This document shows, piece by piece, positions 9,201-16,126 of a stretch of 64,000 bases of DNA. The notes under the pieces are model-generated. The model saw only the letters and a program-made list of their open reading frames with translations. It did not search any database and was not told the DNA's origin. Origin of the DNA: Verrucomicrobiales bacterium. Lineage in GTDB: Bacteria; Verrucomicrobiota; Verrucomicrobiia; Limisphaerales; CAIMTB01. The stretch spans positions 62,001 to 126,000 of the forward strand of contig JAEUHG010000227.1 of NCBI GenBank assembly GCA_016795425.1, given 5' to 3'. Every line of letters begins with the position of its first letter. The first letter of the stretch is position 1. The translations under genes and the position numbers were made by a program.

Positions 9201-9420
9201 GTTCGACCTCGACTACTCCGGTCCCGGCCGCGCCTTGTTCCTGCTCATTGAAACCTTATGGCGCCGCGGCCAGTACGAGGAGGCGCGTCTGTGGTGTCAG
9301 GCCGCGCGCGACAGCGGATACCTTGATGAGCAAGGCCGGTATTACACCCCAATGCTGAACATGGTTGTTCGCAAAGTCGAAGCCATGGCACCCGGACCTG
9401 TGTCCGCGGGAGCACGGTGA
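6253..9420 (+). CDS. Membrane-embedded spermidine synthase-like fusion protein
   Basis: A 1055-residue fusion. Residues 1-460 hold about a dozen or more hydrophobic segments in two similar halves, each opening with a GLAYQVAWSR or AMLYEVVWTR element, the hallmark of 'fused MFS/spermidine synthase' proteins. Residues 490-770 are a Rossmann methyltransferase-type domain like polyamine aminopropyltransferases: VIGIGSGVTCG near residue 566, VEISPEV, then DDAKSF near 625 and SEPSNPW, which match the S-adenosyl-group and catalytic Asp regions. Residues 770-1055 are a soluble helical tail with no recognised motif. Whether it makes a polyamine is doubtful: many such fusions lack proven activity. It stands alone, 49 bp after the PhoH gene. 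Confidence 0.75.
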   Translation: MKPSMRWLYPTAVFCLLLSGIAGLAYQVAWSRYLALFLGHTSYAVVAVLVAFMGGLALGNAWLGRYADRISRPLALYGWLELGIAGYAVVFPIYFEVCQQLYITLARGATTGGLWWLALKFAFGLAAILIPTTLMGGTLPILTKLVTRSLGELRARVAGLYFINSVGAVAGVMLADFWWIPSFGLDATMFAGAILNGVVGALALAMSSSLERDSAMIPPWERASGEAAAAAEAEAGAEFYSESDLRLAVAAAGLSGFVAMLYEVVWTRLLALALGSSTHAFSLMLVTFISGIAAGAWVIGRWRNLRRTFDAFGWAEMALAGTLFASMFFYHYLPLAFVWLGGKLVREAANYPIYQGIQFGLCFVVMFVPALCLGMTLPLASRVATSELARTGRSVGLVFSINTLGTVLGAALTGMVFLPALGLAKTFALGVGLNLALALVVLLRKFAWGRLAVIWIGGAAVVLVMGVAHWRLDATWDRAFSLGLWRAGQPPGSIKEFQSMVRSLDVRFHRDGAGATVAVHGFTNTTSGGTEFTLRVNGKPDASTRGDLSTQLLLGHIPLLLRTNAQDVMVIGIGSGVTCGAVLEYPEVRRVDAVEISPEVRDAARTLFAPHNRGALDNPRLEVVLDDAKSFLKASGREYDVIISEPSNPWMAGVAGVFTREFYETCRASLKERGLMVQWVHIYESNDDAIRIVLATFASVFPSASIWQTIPGDLVLVGSVEPVNYDLDSIQRRFDEPAVTADLRRIDLFRLPVLLGLQLVSDYNTPFVVKPDSAVHSDYFPVLEYVAEKAFFAREDGVLHETFNENTLRRPSTLLGEYLRRHPLTVTDVQSFALFHTAYRLPHPRILRSILERWRELAPDSTLVAEYSAKLDFPLPVSELEAQRMALAREPMMAGAEKEPEPLRMYSRNLMNAYRYLRSAYYQPPTKELEAVLGRLIEVDGTHRQSHRLRLAEISWDKGNDEEFIRLVSDTFLQSAGAPAVGKFDLDYSGPGRALFLLIETLWRRGQYEEARLWCQAARDSGYLDEQGRYYTPMLNMVVRKVEAMAPGPVSAGAR

Positions 9421-9442
9421 ACTGTGGGCCGGTATGGCCGCG

Positions 9443-10009
9443 TTATTTGCTGCCCGGCTTGTAGGGCGGAATGGCCGCGAGATCCGGCGGAAGTTGGTCG
9501 GGAGAGAACGTCTCCACCGTCAGCTTCAACAGCGCCTCGGTAGGAACCCCCAGATTCAGCGTGCCGTCGGACCGGTCGACGACCATGGCCACGCCGACCA
9601 CCTGGGCGCCGGTCTGCCGAACGATTTCCATGGTTTCCTGGACCCTGCCACCCTTGGTGACGACGTCCTCCACGACGAGCACCTTTTCACCGGGGGTGAG
9701 CTTGAAGCCGCGGCGCAGGACCAGTCGGCCCTCCTCTTTTTCGGCGAAGATAAAGCGCACACGCAGTTGGCGGGCAACTTCCTGGCCGATGACCAGTCCA
9801 CCCATGGCAGGGGCGATGACGGTGGCGGCGCCCAGGCCGCGTACCTTCTCCGCCAGCGCTGCTCCCAGGCGTTCGACGGTTGGCATGTCCTGAAGAGCCA
9901 GGGCGCACTGGAAGAATTGGCGGCTGCGGAGTCCGCTGCGCAGGATGAAGTGCCCTTCGAGGAGGGCGCCGGATTTGCGAAAGACATCGAGCACCTCGGC
10001 GTTGGTCAT
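9443..10009 (-). CDS. pyrE: Orotate phosphoribosyltransferase
   Basis: A 188-residue cytoplasmic enzyme that joins orotate to PRPP to give OMP in pyrimidine synthesis. The N-terminal EGHFILRSG element and the PRPP loop VLVVEDVVTKGG (about residue 120) are diagnostic, and EKEEGRLVLRRGF is the conserved catalytic lysine-containing stretch. Length fits the family. I chose the ATG at 10009 over a TTG six codons upstream, because the family normally begins with a short Met-Thr-x-x-Glu-Val helix as here. It is transcribed away from the pseudouridine synthase gene and converges with the spermidine synthase-like gene, 22 bp apart. Confidence 0.92.
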   Translation of the reverse strand: MTNAEVLDVFRKSGALLEGHFILRSGLRSRQFFQCALALQDMPTVERLGAALAEKVRGLGAATVIAPAMGGLVIGQEVARQLRVRFIFAEKEEGRLVLRRGFKLTPGEKVLVVEDVVTKGGRVQETMEIVRQTGAQVVGVAMVVDRSDGTLNLGVPTEALLKLTVETFSPDQLPPDLAAIPPYKPGSK

Positions 10010-10076
10010 GGCCCGCAAGTCAACCAACGGGCGGGGTCCCTGGACAAGCGCGCGATGCCTGTCCTAGCCTGGGGCG

Positions 10077-10787
10077 GTGGGCGAGGAGTTTCGCAGGCTG
10101 CGGGTGGATCAATTGCTGTCGCGCTTCGGATACTGCTCCCGGCGTGAGGCGCCGAAGTGGGTTCGTGAGGGCCGGGTCACCGCGAATGGCGTGGCGCTGG
10201 AGTCGACGGATCGGCGGGTGGATCCACGTGCCGTCCAGGTGGATGGCGCTGCGATTGAAGGGCCATGCGGTTTACTGGTCCTGTTCCACAAACCGGCCGG
10301 AGTGGTTTGTTCGCGGGACGAACGTGAAGGCACCTCGGTATACGATCTTTTGCCCCCCCGTTGGTCAGCGCGAAATCCACCCATCACGACCGTCGGCCGA
10401 TTGGATCGCGAAACGACCGGACTGCTGTTGATCACCGATGTCGGAGAATGGGTGCACCGGTGGACCTCGCCGCGTCATCATGTGGTCAAAACTTACGAGG
10501 CGACCCTGGACGGGCCGGTGAAGGAAGAGTGGAAGGCCGTGTTTGCGTCGGGTGAACTCCGGTTGGACGGCGAGGACAAGCCGTGTCTGCCGGCCCAACT
10601 TACCGTCGTTTCAGAACGCGAAGGCCGGCTCGATGTGGTGGAGGGGCGTTATCACCAGGTCCGACGGATGTTTGCGGCAGTGGGTGCGGGTGTCACCCGT
10701 TTGCACCGTTCACGGTTCGGCCCCTACGAACTGGGGGACCTGCCCGAGGGACAGTGGCGATTCCTGGAGCCGCCATGTTTCGGGTGA
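10077..10787 (+). CDS. RsuA-family 16S/23S rRNA pseudouridine synthase
   Basis: A 236-residue enzyme. Residues 6-45 form an S4 RNA-binding domain (LRVDQLLSRFGYCSRREA). The catalytic motif GRLDRETTGLLLIT, with the active Asp, lies near residue 108. A C-terminal GRYHQVRRMFAAVG element is typical of the RsuA/RluB/E/F group, which converts one uridine in rRNA to pseudouridine. The exact target base cannot be told from sequence. Start is GTG; its last 13 bp overlap the beginning of dinB, so the two form an operon, divergent from pyrE. Confidence 0.88.
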   Translation: MGEEFRRLRVDQLLSRFGYCSRREAPKWVREGRVTANGVALESTDRRVDPRAVQVDGAAIEGPCGLLVLFHKPAGVVCSRDEREGTSVYDLLPPRWSARNPPITTVGRLDRETTGLLLITDVGEWVHRWTSPRHHVVKTYEATLDGPVKEEWKAVFASGELRLDGEDKPCLPAQLTVVSEREGRLDVVEGRYHQVRRMFAAVGAGVTRLHRSRFGPYELGDLPEGQWRFLEPPCFG

Positions 10788-11887
10788 TTCTTCACCTCGA
10801 CATGGACGCATTTTACGCGTCCGTCGAGCAACGGGATCGGCCTGAACTGAAGGGCAGGCCGGTCATCGTCGGGGCGCCGCCGTCGCAGCGCGGCGTCGTT
10901 TGCGCCGCCAGTTACGAGGCGCGCCGGTTCGGCGTTCGATCGGCAATGCCGAGTGTAACTGCCGGGCGCCTGTGTCCGACCGGAGTCTTTCTGCGGCCGC
11001 GCATGGAGGCCTATCGGAACGAAAGCCGGATCATCATGGCACTGGTGCGTGGCTTCGCGGGTGACCTCATTCAGCAGGTCTCGATCGACGAGGCTTACCT
11101 GGATGTCTCGGCTCAATGTCAGGGTGCGGATGCGGACGCGAGTCTGGATCTCGCAGTGCCCCTGGCGCGGGAGATCCAATCCACGGTGGTGGCGGAACGC
11201 GGACTGACCACCAGCCTCGGCGTCGCTCCCAACCGTTTGCTGGCGAAGCTGGCGAGCGATTTTCAAAAACCGAACGGTCTGACCGTGATCCATGAGCGGG
11301 ACAAGGTGGCATTTCTAAGACCGCTGCCCATCCGTTGTTTGCACGGCATTGGACGCGTCACCGAGGCGAACCTCAACGCTGCGGGCATTGAGACGGTTGG
11401 GGATTTGCAGGACTTTCCAGGAGACCTTTCCACCCTCGTGGGCTCCTGGGGACCGGAGCTTCGAAGATTCGCCTTCGGAGACGACCGGCGTCCGCTCGAT
11501 CTGGGGGACGAGATCAAGAGCATCAGCAGTGAGAACACCTTCGGGACGGACACGGACGACCGGCGAATCCTGCGGGAGTGCTTGAAGGAACAGGCTGGGG
11601 AGATCGCTGCGAAATTGGCGGAACGCCACGTTTCCGCTACGACCGTCCAGGTGAAGGTTCGCTATAGTGACTTCTCGACGCTGACCCGCCAGGTGTCGGT
11701 GGAGGAATCGGTAGGCGATGCGGCCGATCTTTATCGATTGGCATGTCATCTATTGGCGCGCCACCGATTGGTACATCGGCCCTTGCGTCTGCTTGGCATG
11801 GGCGTCTCCGGATTGGTGGAGACGCGGGAGCGACAACTGCACCTTGCTTTGGGTTTGTCGGACCCCGGGAAGCGCAGGGCGGCGTGA
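10775..11887 (+). CDS. dinB: DNA polymerase IV (Y-family translesion polymerase)
   Basis: A 370-residue Y-family polymerase used for translesion synthesis. HLDMDAFYASVEQ (first metal Asp) starts at residue 7 and SIDEAYLDVS, with the other two carboxylates, near residue 103. A thumb helix-hairpin-helix (LHGIGRVTEANL) and a little-finger domain follow. The C-terminus has QLHLAL, which resembles the beta-clamp binding motif of DinB proteins. The ATG at 10775 overlaps the upstream pseudouridine synthase gene by 13 bp and begins directly with the palm domain, although the frame is open further upstream. Length is normal. No LexA-like operator was recognised upstream, where the sequence is coding. 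Confidence 0.92.
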   Translation: MFRVILHLDMDAFYASVEQRDRPELKGRPVIVGAPPSQRGVVCAASYEARRFGVRSAMPSVTAGRLCPTGVFLRPRMEAYRNESRIIMALVRGFAGDLIQQVSIDEAYLDVSAQCQGADADASLDLAVPLAREIQSTVVAERGLTTSLGVAPNRLLAKLASDFQKPNGLTVIHERDKVAFLRPLPIRCLHGIGRVTEANLNAAGIETVGDLQDFPGDLSTLVGSWGPELRRFAFGDDRRPLDLGDEIKSISSENTFGTDTDDRRILRECLKEQAGEIAAKLAERHVSATTVQVKVRYSDFSTLTRQVSVEESVGDAADLYRLACHLLARHRLVHRPLRLLGMGVSGLVETRERQLHLALGLSDPGKRRAA

Positions 11888-11908
11888 GGTGAGGTGAGGT
11901 GGGTGAGG
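11884..11908. repeat. Short GTGAG tandem repeat at the dinB stop
   Basis: Three exact GTGAG units, then two imperfect ones. The first unit contains the dinB stop codon. The tract lies in the 51 bp between the convergent dinB and NRPS genes. No terminator hairpin is visible there. Confidence 0.6.
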
Positions 11909-11938
11909 AGAAGTGAAACGAGGTTCAATCCGTGTGAG

Positions 11939-14900
11939 TCAGTGCCTCGCGGCGACTGGTTGCACTCCACGAAGCAAATCGACGGTTCGCTCCAGCACCA
12001 GGGGATGAAGGGGTTCGGTATAGACTCCGAGATGATGACGCGGAACCTGGACCACCTCGATTTCGCCAGCGACGAAGGGGCGCCAGCCATTGAACTGGTC
12101 GAGTTCCAATCGCAGCCATTCGTTGGCCAATTCTTCGGTGGCCTTGAAGAGCACCACCCGGCCTGAGTATGGCGTTGGTCGATAGCGCAGGCCGGCATGG
12201 ATGGACGCCAGCCGGACGGCCTCATTGACCAACCCAGCCCGACGCACCTCCGGCTGTACTTCGTGCGTCGTTTCCTGGGAGACCGCCGCGTCGGAAGCGG
12301 ACGCTGCGGGCCCGGACCGTGCCGGAAGGAGATGACGCAGGCCGCCAAATTTCGCGGCGATCATGCGTCGGAGGAAGGCGACGCGCTGGCCGGGCGGCTG
12401 TCGCTGGGCGCGCCGAAGAAGTTCCCAGGCCACGCCGAGCCTGGAACGCGGGCGTAACCCCCGGCGCATTCGAGTGTCGTAGAGCAGGATGAGTGGCACC
12501 GTTCGACCTTGCTGGTGCAGTTGGCGGGCCATTTCAAAGGCAACGGTTCCGCCGAACGAGAATCCGGCGAGACATAGTGGGCCGCACGATGGGGGCCAGA
12601 GCTCATCGAGTTGCGTGATCAGGTGACGTGCGATCGCTTCGATGCTTTGGTGCGGCGGTCGGCCATCGCCCACCCCGGCATAGCGGAAGCGATCGTAGTA
12701 AGGGCAGATGCCGCCGATCACCGACGCCAGGCTCGGTCGCAGATAGCCGATGCCGAAATAGCCTGGCACCACAAAGAGCGGAACCCCGCGGCTGGCACCT
12801 CGCAATTGCTGGGCGGATGTGGCGCCCGCGGCCTTGGGTTCCAGGACCATCGCCATGTCGGCGATGGTCCGGCTCTCGAAGAGCGTTCGCAGGGAAAGCT
12901 CCCGCTGGAACTCGGCCTGCACCCGTTCGATCAATCGAAGACCGAGAAGGGAATGGCCGCCGAGTTCGAAAAAGTCTGCACTCACTCCCACAGTGTCCCG
13001 CTGCAACACCTCGGCCCAGATTCGGGCGAGGCGGCGTTCCGTATCGGTGCGCGGGGCTGTCCTGTTGGCGTTGGATTCGATAGCCGCCAACGGCGCCATG
13101 CGTTCGAGGGCCTGGAGGTCCACCTTGCCGTGGCGATTCAGCGGCAATTCGGGGATCTGGACCAACCGATGCGGGACTTCAAATGGCGCCAGCCGGGTGG
13201 CGAGATGCTTGCGTAGGTCTTCCGGTTCCACCGGGCCGCCTTCCGTCACGTAATACGCCACCAACTCCTGCTCGTCCCCTTTCGCCGTGCGGACATGCAG
13301 TGCCACTTGCCGGATCCTGGGGTGGCGCTGGATCGCCGCCTCAATGCCGATGGGTTCGACCCTGTAGCCCCGTATCTTGACCTGGCGATCGGCGCGTCCG
13401 GCAAACTCCACCGCCCCATCCTGACGATATCGGCCGAGATCCCCGGTGCGATACATCCGGTCGTCCAATCGGCCGGTGAACGGATTCACCACGAACCGCT
13501 CCTTGGTGGAATCCGCATCCCCCAGGTATCCGTGGGAAAGGTGAGCCGTTCGCACGTGGATCTCGCCCAGTTCACCCACGCCTGCCAGGCGCTGGCTGGT
13601 GTTGAGAACCAGGAGTTGGGCGCCGGCGGCCCCATGCCCGATGGGGATGGGATCGTCCAAGGGCTTTTCAGGATTGTCCGTTGGAACTTCGAAGTATCCC
13701 ACCGCCTGTGGCGTCTCGGTGGCGCCATAAAAATTCACACACCGCGCCCCGGGTGCCCAACGGCGCAGACTGCGAACGTCATCGGCGCGCACGCGGTCGC
13801 CGCCGAGGAAGAACAGGCGTGCGAACTGGGACGGATTCTGCGACTGCACCAGCAGTCGGGCGATGCCCGGAGTCAAGTGGGCGACTGTCACCCTCGCGCG
13901 TTGGAACCACGACGCGAGGTCACTCTCCTCCGGTGCCGGGACACAGGCAGTGGCCCCAAGCCAAAGCGGGGTGAAGACGTCGCGAAGGAAGGGGTCGTGT
14001 CCAATTCCCGAGAGGTGCGAAAAACGGTCTCCCTGTGAGAGGCCGAATTCGCGAATCTGCCATTCGACGAAATGAGCGACGGGTTCATGACTGGTGACCA
14101 CCGCCTTGGGCTCACCCGTCGAACCCGACGTGAAGAGCGCGTAGGCGGGTTGGTTGGGGTCGATAGCGACCTCAGGAGGGCGATCGCTGCAGGTGCGGGC
14201 CGGCCAGGTATCGAGCTGCGGGGTGGCCGGTATGAGGACCCGCGGAACGGTCGCAGGCGTGGAATCGCCGGTGGCGGAGTCCAGGGCCTCGGGAAATTCG
14301 CCCGCCTCGATCAGTCGAATCCAGGCGCTCGGTTGGATGCGACGTGCGCGCGCCGCCAGCACTGCCCCAGGGTAGCTGGCGTCGGCAATCCAGAAGGCGG
14401 CTCCGGCTTTGAGCACGGCCAGGATGGCGCAGACCAGGGCGCCGCCACGTACCGCATGAATGCCCACGAATTGTCCCGGACCGAGGCCTTGGGCCATGAG
14501 GTAGTGGGACAGTTGGTTGCTGCGGGATTCGAGGTCGTGATAGGTCCATTTGCCCCAAGCGTCTTCGACGGCGACAAGCGTGGGCGAATGATGGGCGGTT
14601 TCGCGCGCCGCCGTGGTCAACTGGGAGCCGCGAGTCGGTGGAAGCGGATCGGCCGGGTTTGGAAAGCCCGGCGCGCCGAGAGCAGGGGGGGCCAGGGAAG
14701 GTTCCAGAATGCGAACCTCCGGGGACCGCACGACCTCCCGCAGAAACCGTTCGAATTGCAGGAGGAACTCCTCCATTCGCGACGGTGCGAACAGGTCCTT
14801 CCGATAAACGAGATCGAAGTCCAGGCCTTCGGCGGAGGACTGAACGTACAATGTGAAATCGAACTTCGATGTGACAATGTCCGGTTCGATGGGTTCGACC

Positions 14901-16072
14901 TTCAGACCCGTCCAACTTCCCGTTGGCGCCGGGGCTGCCGGCACGAGATTCAGAAACACTTGGAAGACCGGGGTGTGGTCCGTCGATCGCTCCGGGTGTA
15001 ATTCCTCCACCAATTTCTCGAAGGGAATATCCTGGTTGGCGAAGGCGTGAACCACCGTGTCCCGTGCGCGGCCCAGGAGCTCGAGAAAGGTGGGATTACC
15101 CGCCAGATCGCAGCGCAACGGCAGCGTGCTGAGGAACAAACCGATGACGCCTTCAAGTTCGACTTGCCCGCGCGCGACGACGGGGGTGCCGACCACGACA
15201 TCGGTCTGACCGGACAATCGGCGGAGGACGGTCGCGAATGCGGCGAGCAGGGCGATGAATTCGGTGAGCCCCTGTTCACGGCAAAGGCGGCGCAGATCGG
15301 TGCACAGTCGATCTTCCATCCGCCAGCGACATCGGCCGCCCGCATGGTCAGGCTTGGGGCTTCGGGGAAAATCTGTCGGCAACGACAACAGGGGCGGAAT
15401 ACCGGCCAGTCGGTCCTTCCACGCAGCCAACTGCCGTGCGCCGGCTTCGCCCTCCACCATCTCCCGTTGCCACACCGAGTAGTCGGCGTATTGGAATGGC
15501 AAGTCGGGCAGGGCAACGGCTCGACCCGCGCAGAGGCACCCGTAGGCTTCGGCGAGTTCCCGCTGGAAGAGGTGGAGCGACCAGGCATCCGAGATGGCGT
15601 GGTGCAGGACCACCACCAGGCGATGATCTTCCGGGTGAATCCGAAAGAGTCGCGCTCGCCAAAGCGGAGCCTGGTCCAAGCGAAACGGACGGCTGGACTC
15701 TTCCCGGGATCGTCGGTGAAAGGTGCATTCCGCCTGGTCCGCTGGCACCTGGCTGAAGTCCTCCATTTCCAAGGGAAGCGGCGCCGACGCATGGATGCAC
15801 TGCAGGAGTTCACCGTCCTGAAGGACGAGCGACGTCCGCAGGGACTCATGGCGGGCTTGGAGCGCCGCAAAGGCCTGGGAAAGTGCGTCCGGATCCAGCG
15901 GTCCAACCAGTCGGAGTCCAAATGGGACGAGATAGGTGGGTAGTCCAGGTTCGATTTGTTCCACCAACCAGAGACGCGTCTGGGCGAAGGACGCCGGAAA
16001 CGCGCTCGCCGGCGGAGGTGCCGAGGGCGCGGTCTCTACTGTCGCGGATTCGATGGTTGTCGTGTTCGGCAC
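11939..16072 (-). CDS. Non-ribosomal peptide synthetase, C-A-T-TE (termination module)
   Basis: A 1377-residue NRPS with the last elongation module and release domain. Condensation domain residues 25-450, active site HHAISDAW at 157-164 (family consensus HHxxxDG; the Gly is Ala here). Adenylation domain 485-985 with TSGSTGEPKA at 648-657; its pocket positions read D693, P694, R697, H732, F755, G757, F781, Q789, A790. Together with HDPFLRDVFTPL and YGATET instead of YGPTE, this places it in the Lys2-like subgroup. Carrier domain LGGHSL with Ser1041 for phosphopantetheine. Thioesterase 1090-1377 with GFSFGG, nucleophile Ser1172, and HH at 1346-1347 as candidate catalytic His. Start is GTG, 54 bp behind the partner NRPS gene, so it is co-transcribed and adds the third residue. 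No MbtH, PPTase, transporter or tailoring gene is adjacent. Confidence 0.93.
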   Translation of the reverse strand: MPNTTTIESATVETAPSAPPPASAFPASFAQTRLWLVEQIEPGLPTYLVPFGLRLVGPLDPDALSQAFAALQARHESLRTSLVLQDGELLQCIHASAPLPLEMEDFSQVPADQAECTFHRRSREESSRPFRLDQAPLWRARLFRIHPEDHRLVVVLHHAISDAWSLHLFQRELAEAYGCLCAGRAVALPDLPFQYADYSVWQREMVEGEAGARQLAAWKDRLAGIPPLLSLPTDFPRSPKPDHAGGRCRWRMEDRLCTDLRRLCREQGLTEFIALLAAFATVLRRLSGQTDVVVGTPVVARGQVELEGVIGLFLSTLPLRCDLAGNPTFLELLGRARDTVVHAFANQDIPFEKLVEELHPERSTDHTPVFQVFLNLVPAAPAPTGSWTGLKVEPIEPDIVTSKFDFTLYVQSSAEGLDFDLVYRKDLFAPSRMEEFLLQFERFLREVVRSPEVRILEPSLAPPALGAPGFPNPADPLPPTRGSQLTTAARETAHHSPTLVAVEDAWGKWTYHDLESRSNQLSHYLMAQGLGPGQFVGIHAVRGGALVCAILAVLKAGAAFWIADASYPGAVLAARARRIQPSAWIRLIEAGEFPEALDSATGDSTPATVPRVLIPATPQLDTWPARTCSDRPPEVAIDPNQPAYALFTSGSTGEPKAVVTSHEPVAHFVEWQIREFGLSQGDRFSHLSGIGHDPFLRDVFTPLWLGATACVPAPEESDLASWFQRARVTVAHLTPGIARLLVQSQNPSQFARLFFLGGDRVRADDVRSLRRWAPGARCVNFYGATETPQAVGYFEVPTDNPEKPLDDPIPIGHGAAGAQLLVLNTSQRLAGVGELGEIHVRTAHLSHGYLGDADSTKERFVVNPFTGRLDDRMYRTGDLGRYRQDGAVEFAGRADRQVKIRGYRVEPIGIEAAIQRHPRIRQVALHVRTAKGDEQELVAYYVTEGGPVEPEDLRKHLATRLAPFEVPHRLVQIPELPLNRHGKVDLQALERMAPLAAIESNANRTAPRTDTERRLARIWAEVLQRDTVGVSADFFELGGHSLLGLRLIERVQAEFQRELSLRTLFESRTIADMAMVLEPKAAGATSAQQLRGASRGVPLFVVPGYFGIGYLRPSLASVIGGICPYYDRFRYAGVGDGRPPHQSIEAIARHLITQLDELWPPSCGPLCLAGFSFGGTVAFEMARQLHQQGRTVPLILLYDTRMRRGLRPRSRLGVAWELLRRAQRQPPGQRVAFLRRMIAAKFGGLRHLLPARSGPAASASDAAVSQETTHEVQPEVRRAGLVNEAVRLASIHAGLRYRPTPYSGRVVLFKATEELANEWLRLELDQFNGWRPFVAGEIEVVQVPRHHLGVYTEPLHPLVLERTVDLLRGVQPVAARH

Positions 16073-16126
16073 GGCCGATGCGGCGGAGAAGCGCCAGGGG
16101 GAGTGTGCAAAAGATTCGGTCGAAGG

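Noticed and set aside
9365..10147. A 260-codon frame overlapping pyrE in antisense
   Set aside because: pyrE has all diagnostic motifs on the other strand.
10775..11887. LexA-type SOS box for dinB
   Set aside because: The sequence before dinB is coding for the pseudouridine synthase, and no CTGT-N8-ACAG-like element was seen near the operon start.
11909..11938. tRNA-like T-arm sequence (GAGGTTCAATCC)
   Set aside because: No acceptor, D or anticodon stems can be formed around it, and the NRPS stop lies within.
14072..15001. A 309-codon plus-strand frame inside the NRPS gene, and several like it (12611-13216, 20300-21220)
   Set aside because: All lie opposite clear NRPS domains and show no recognisable motif.
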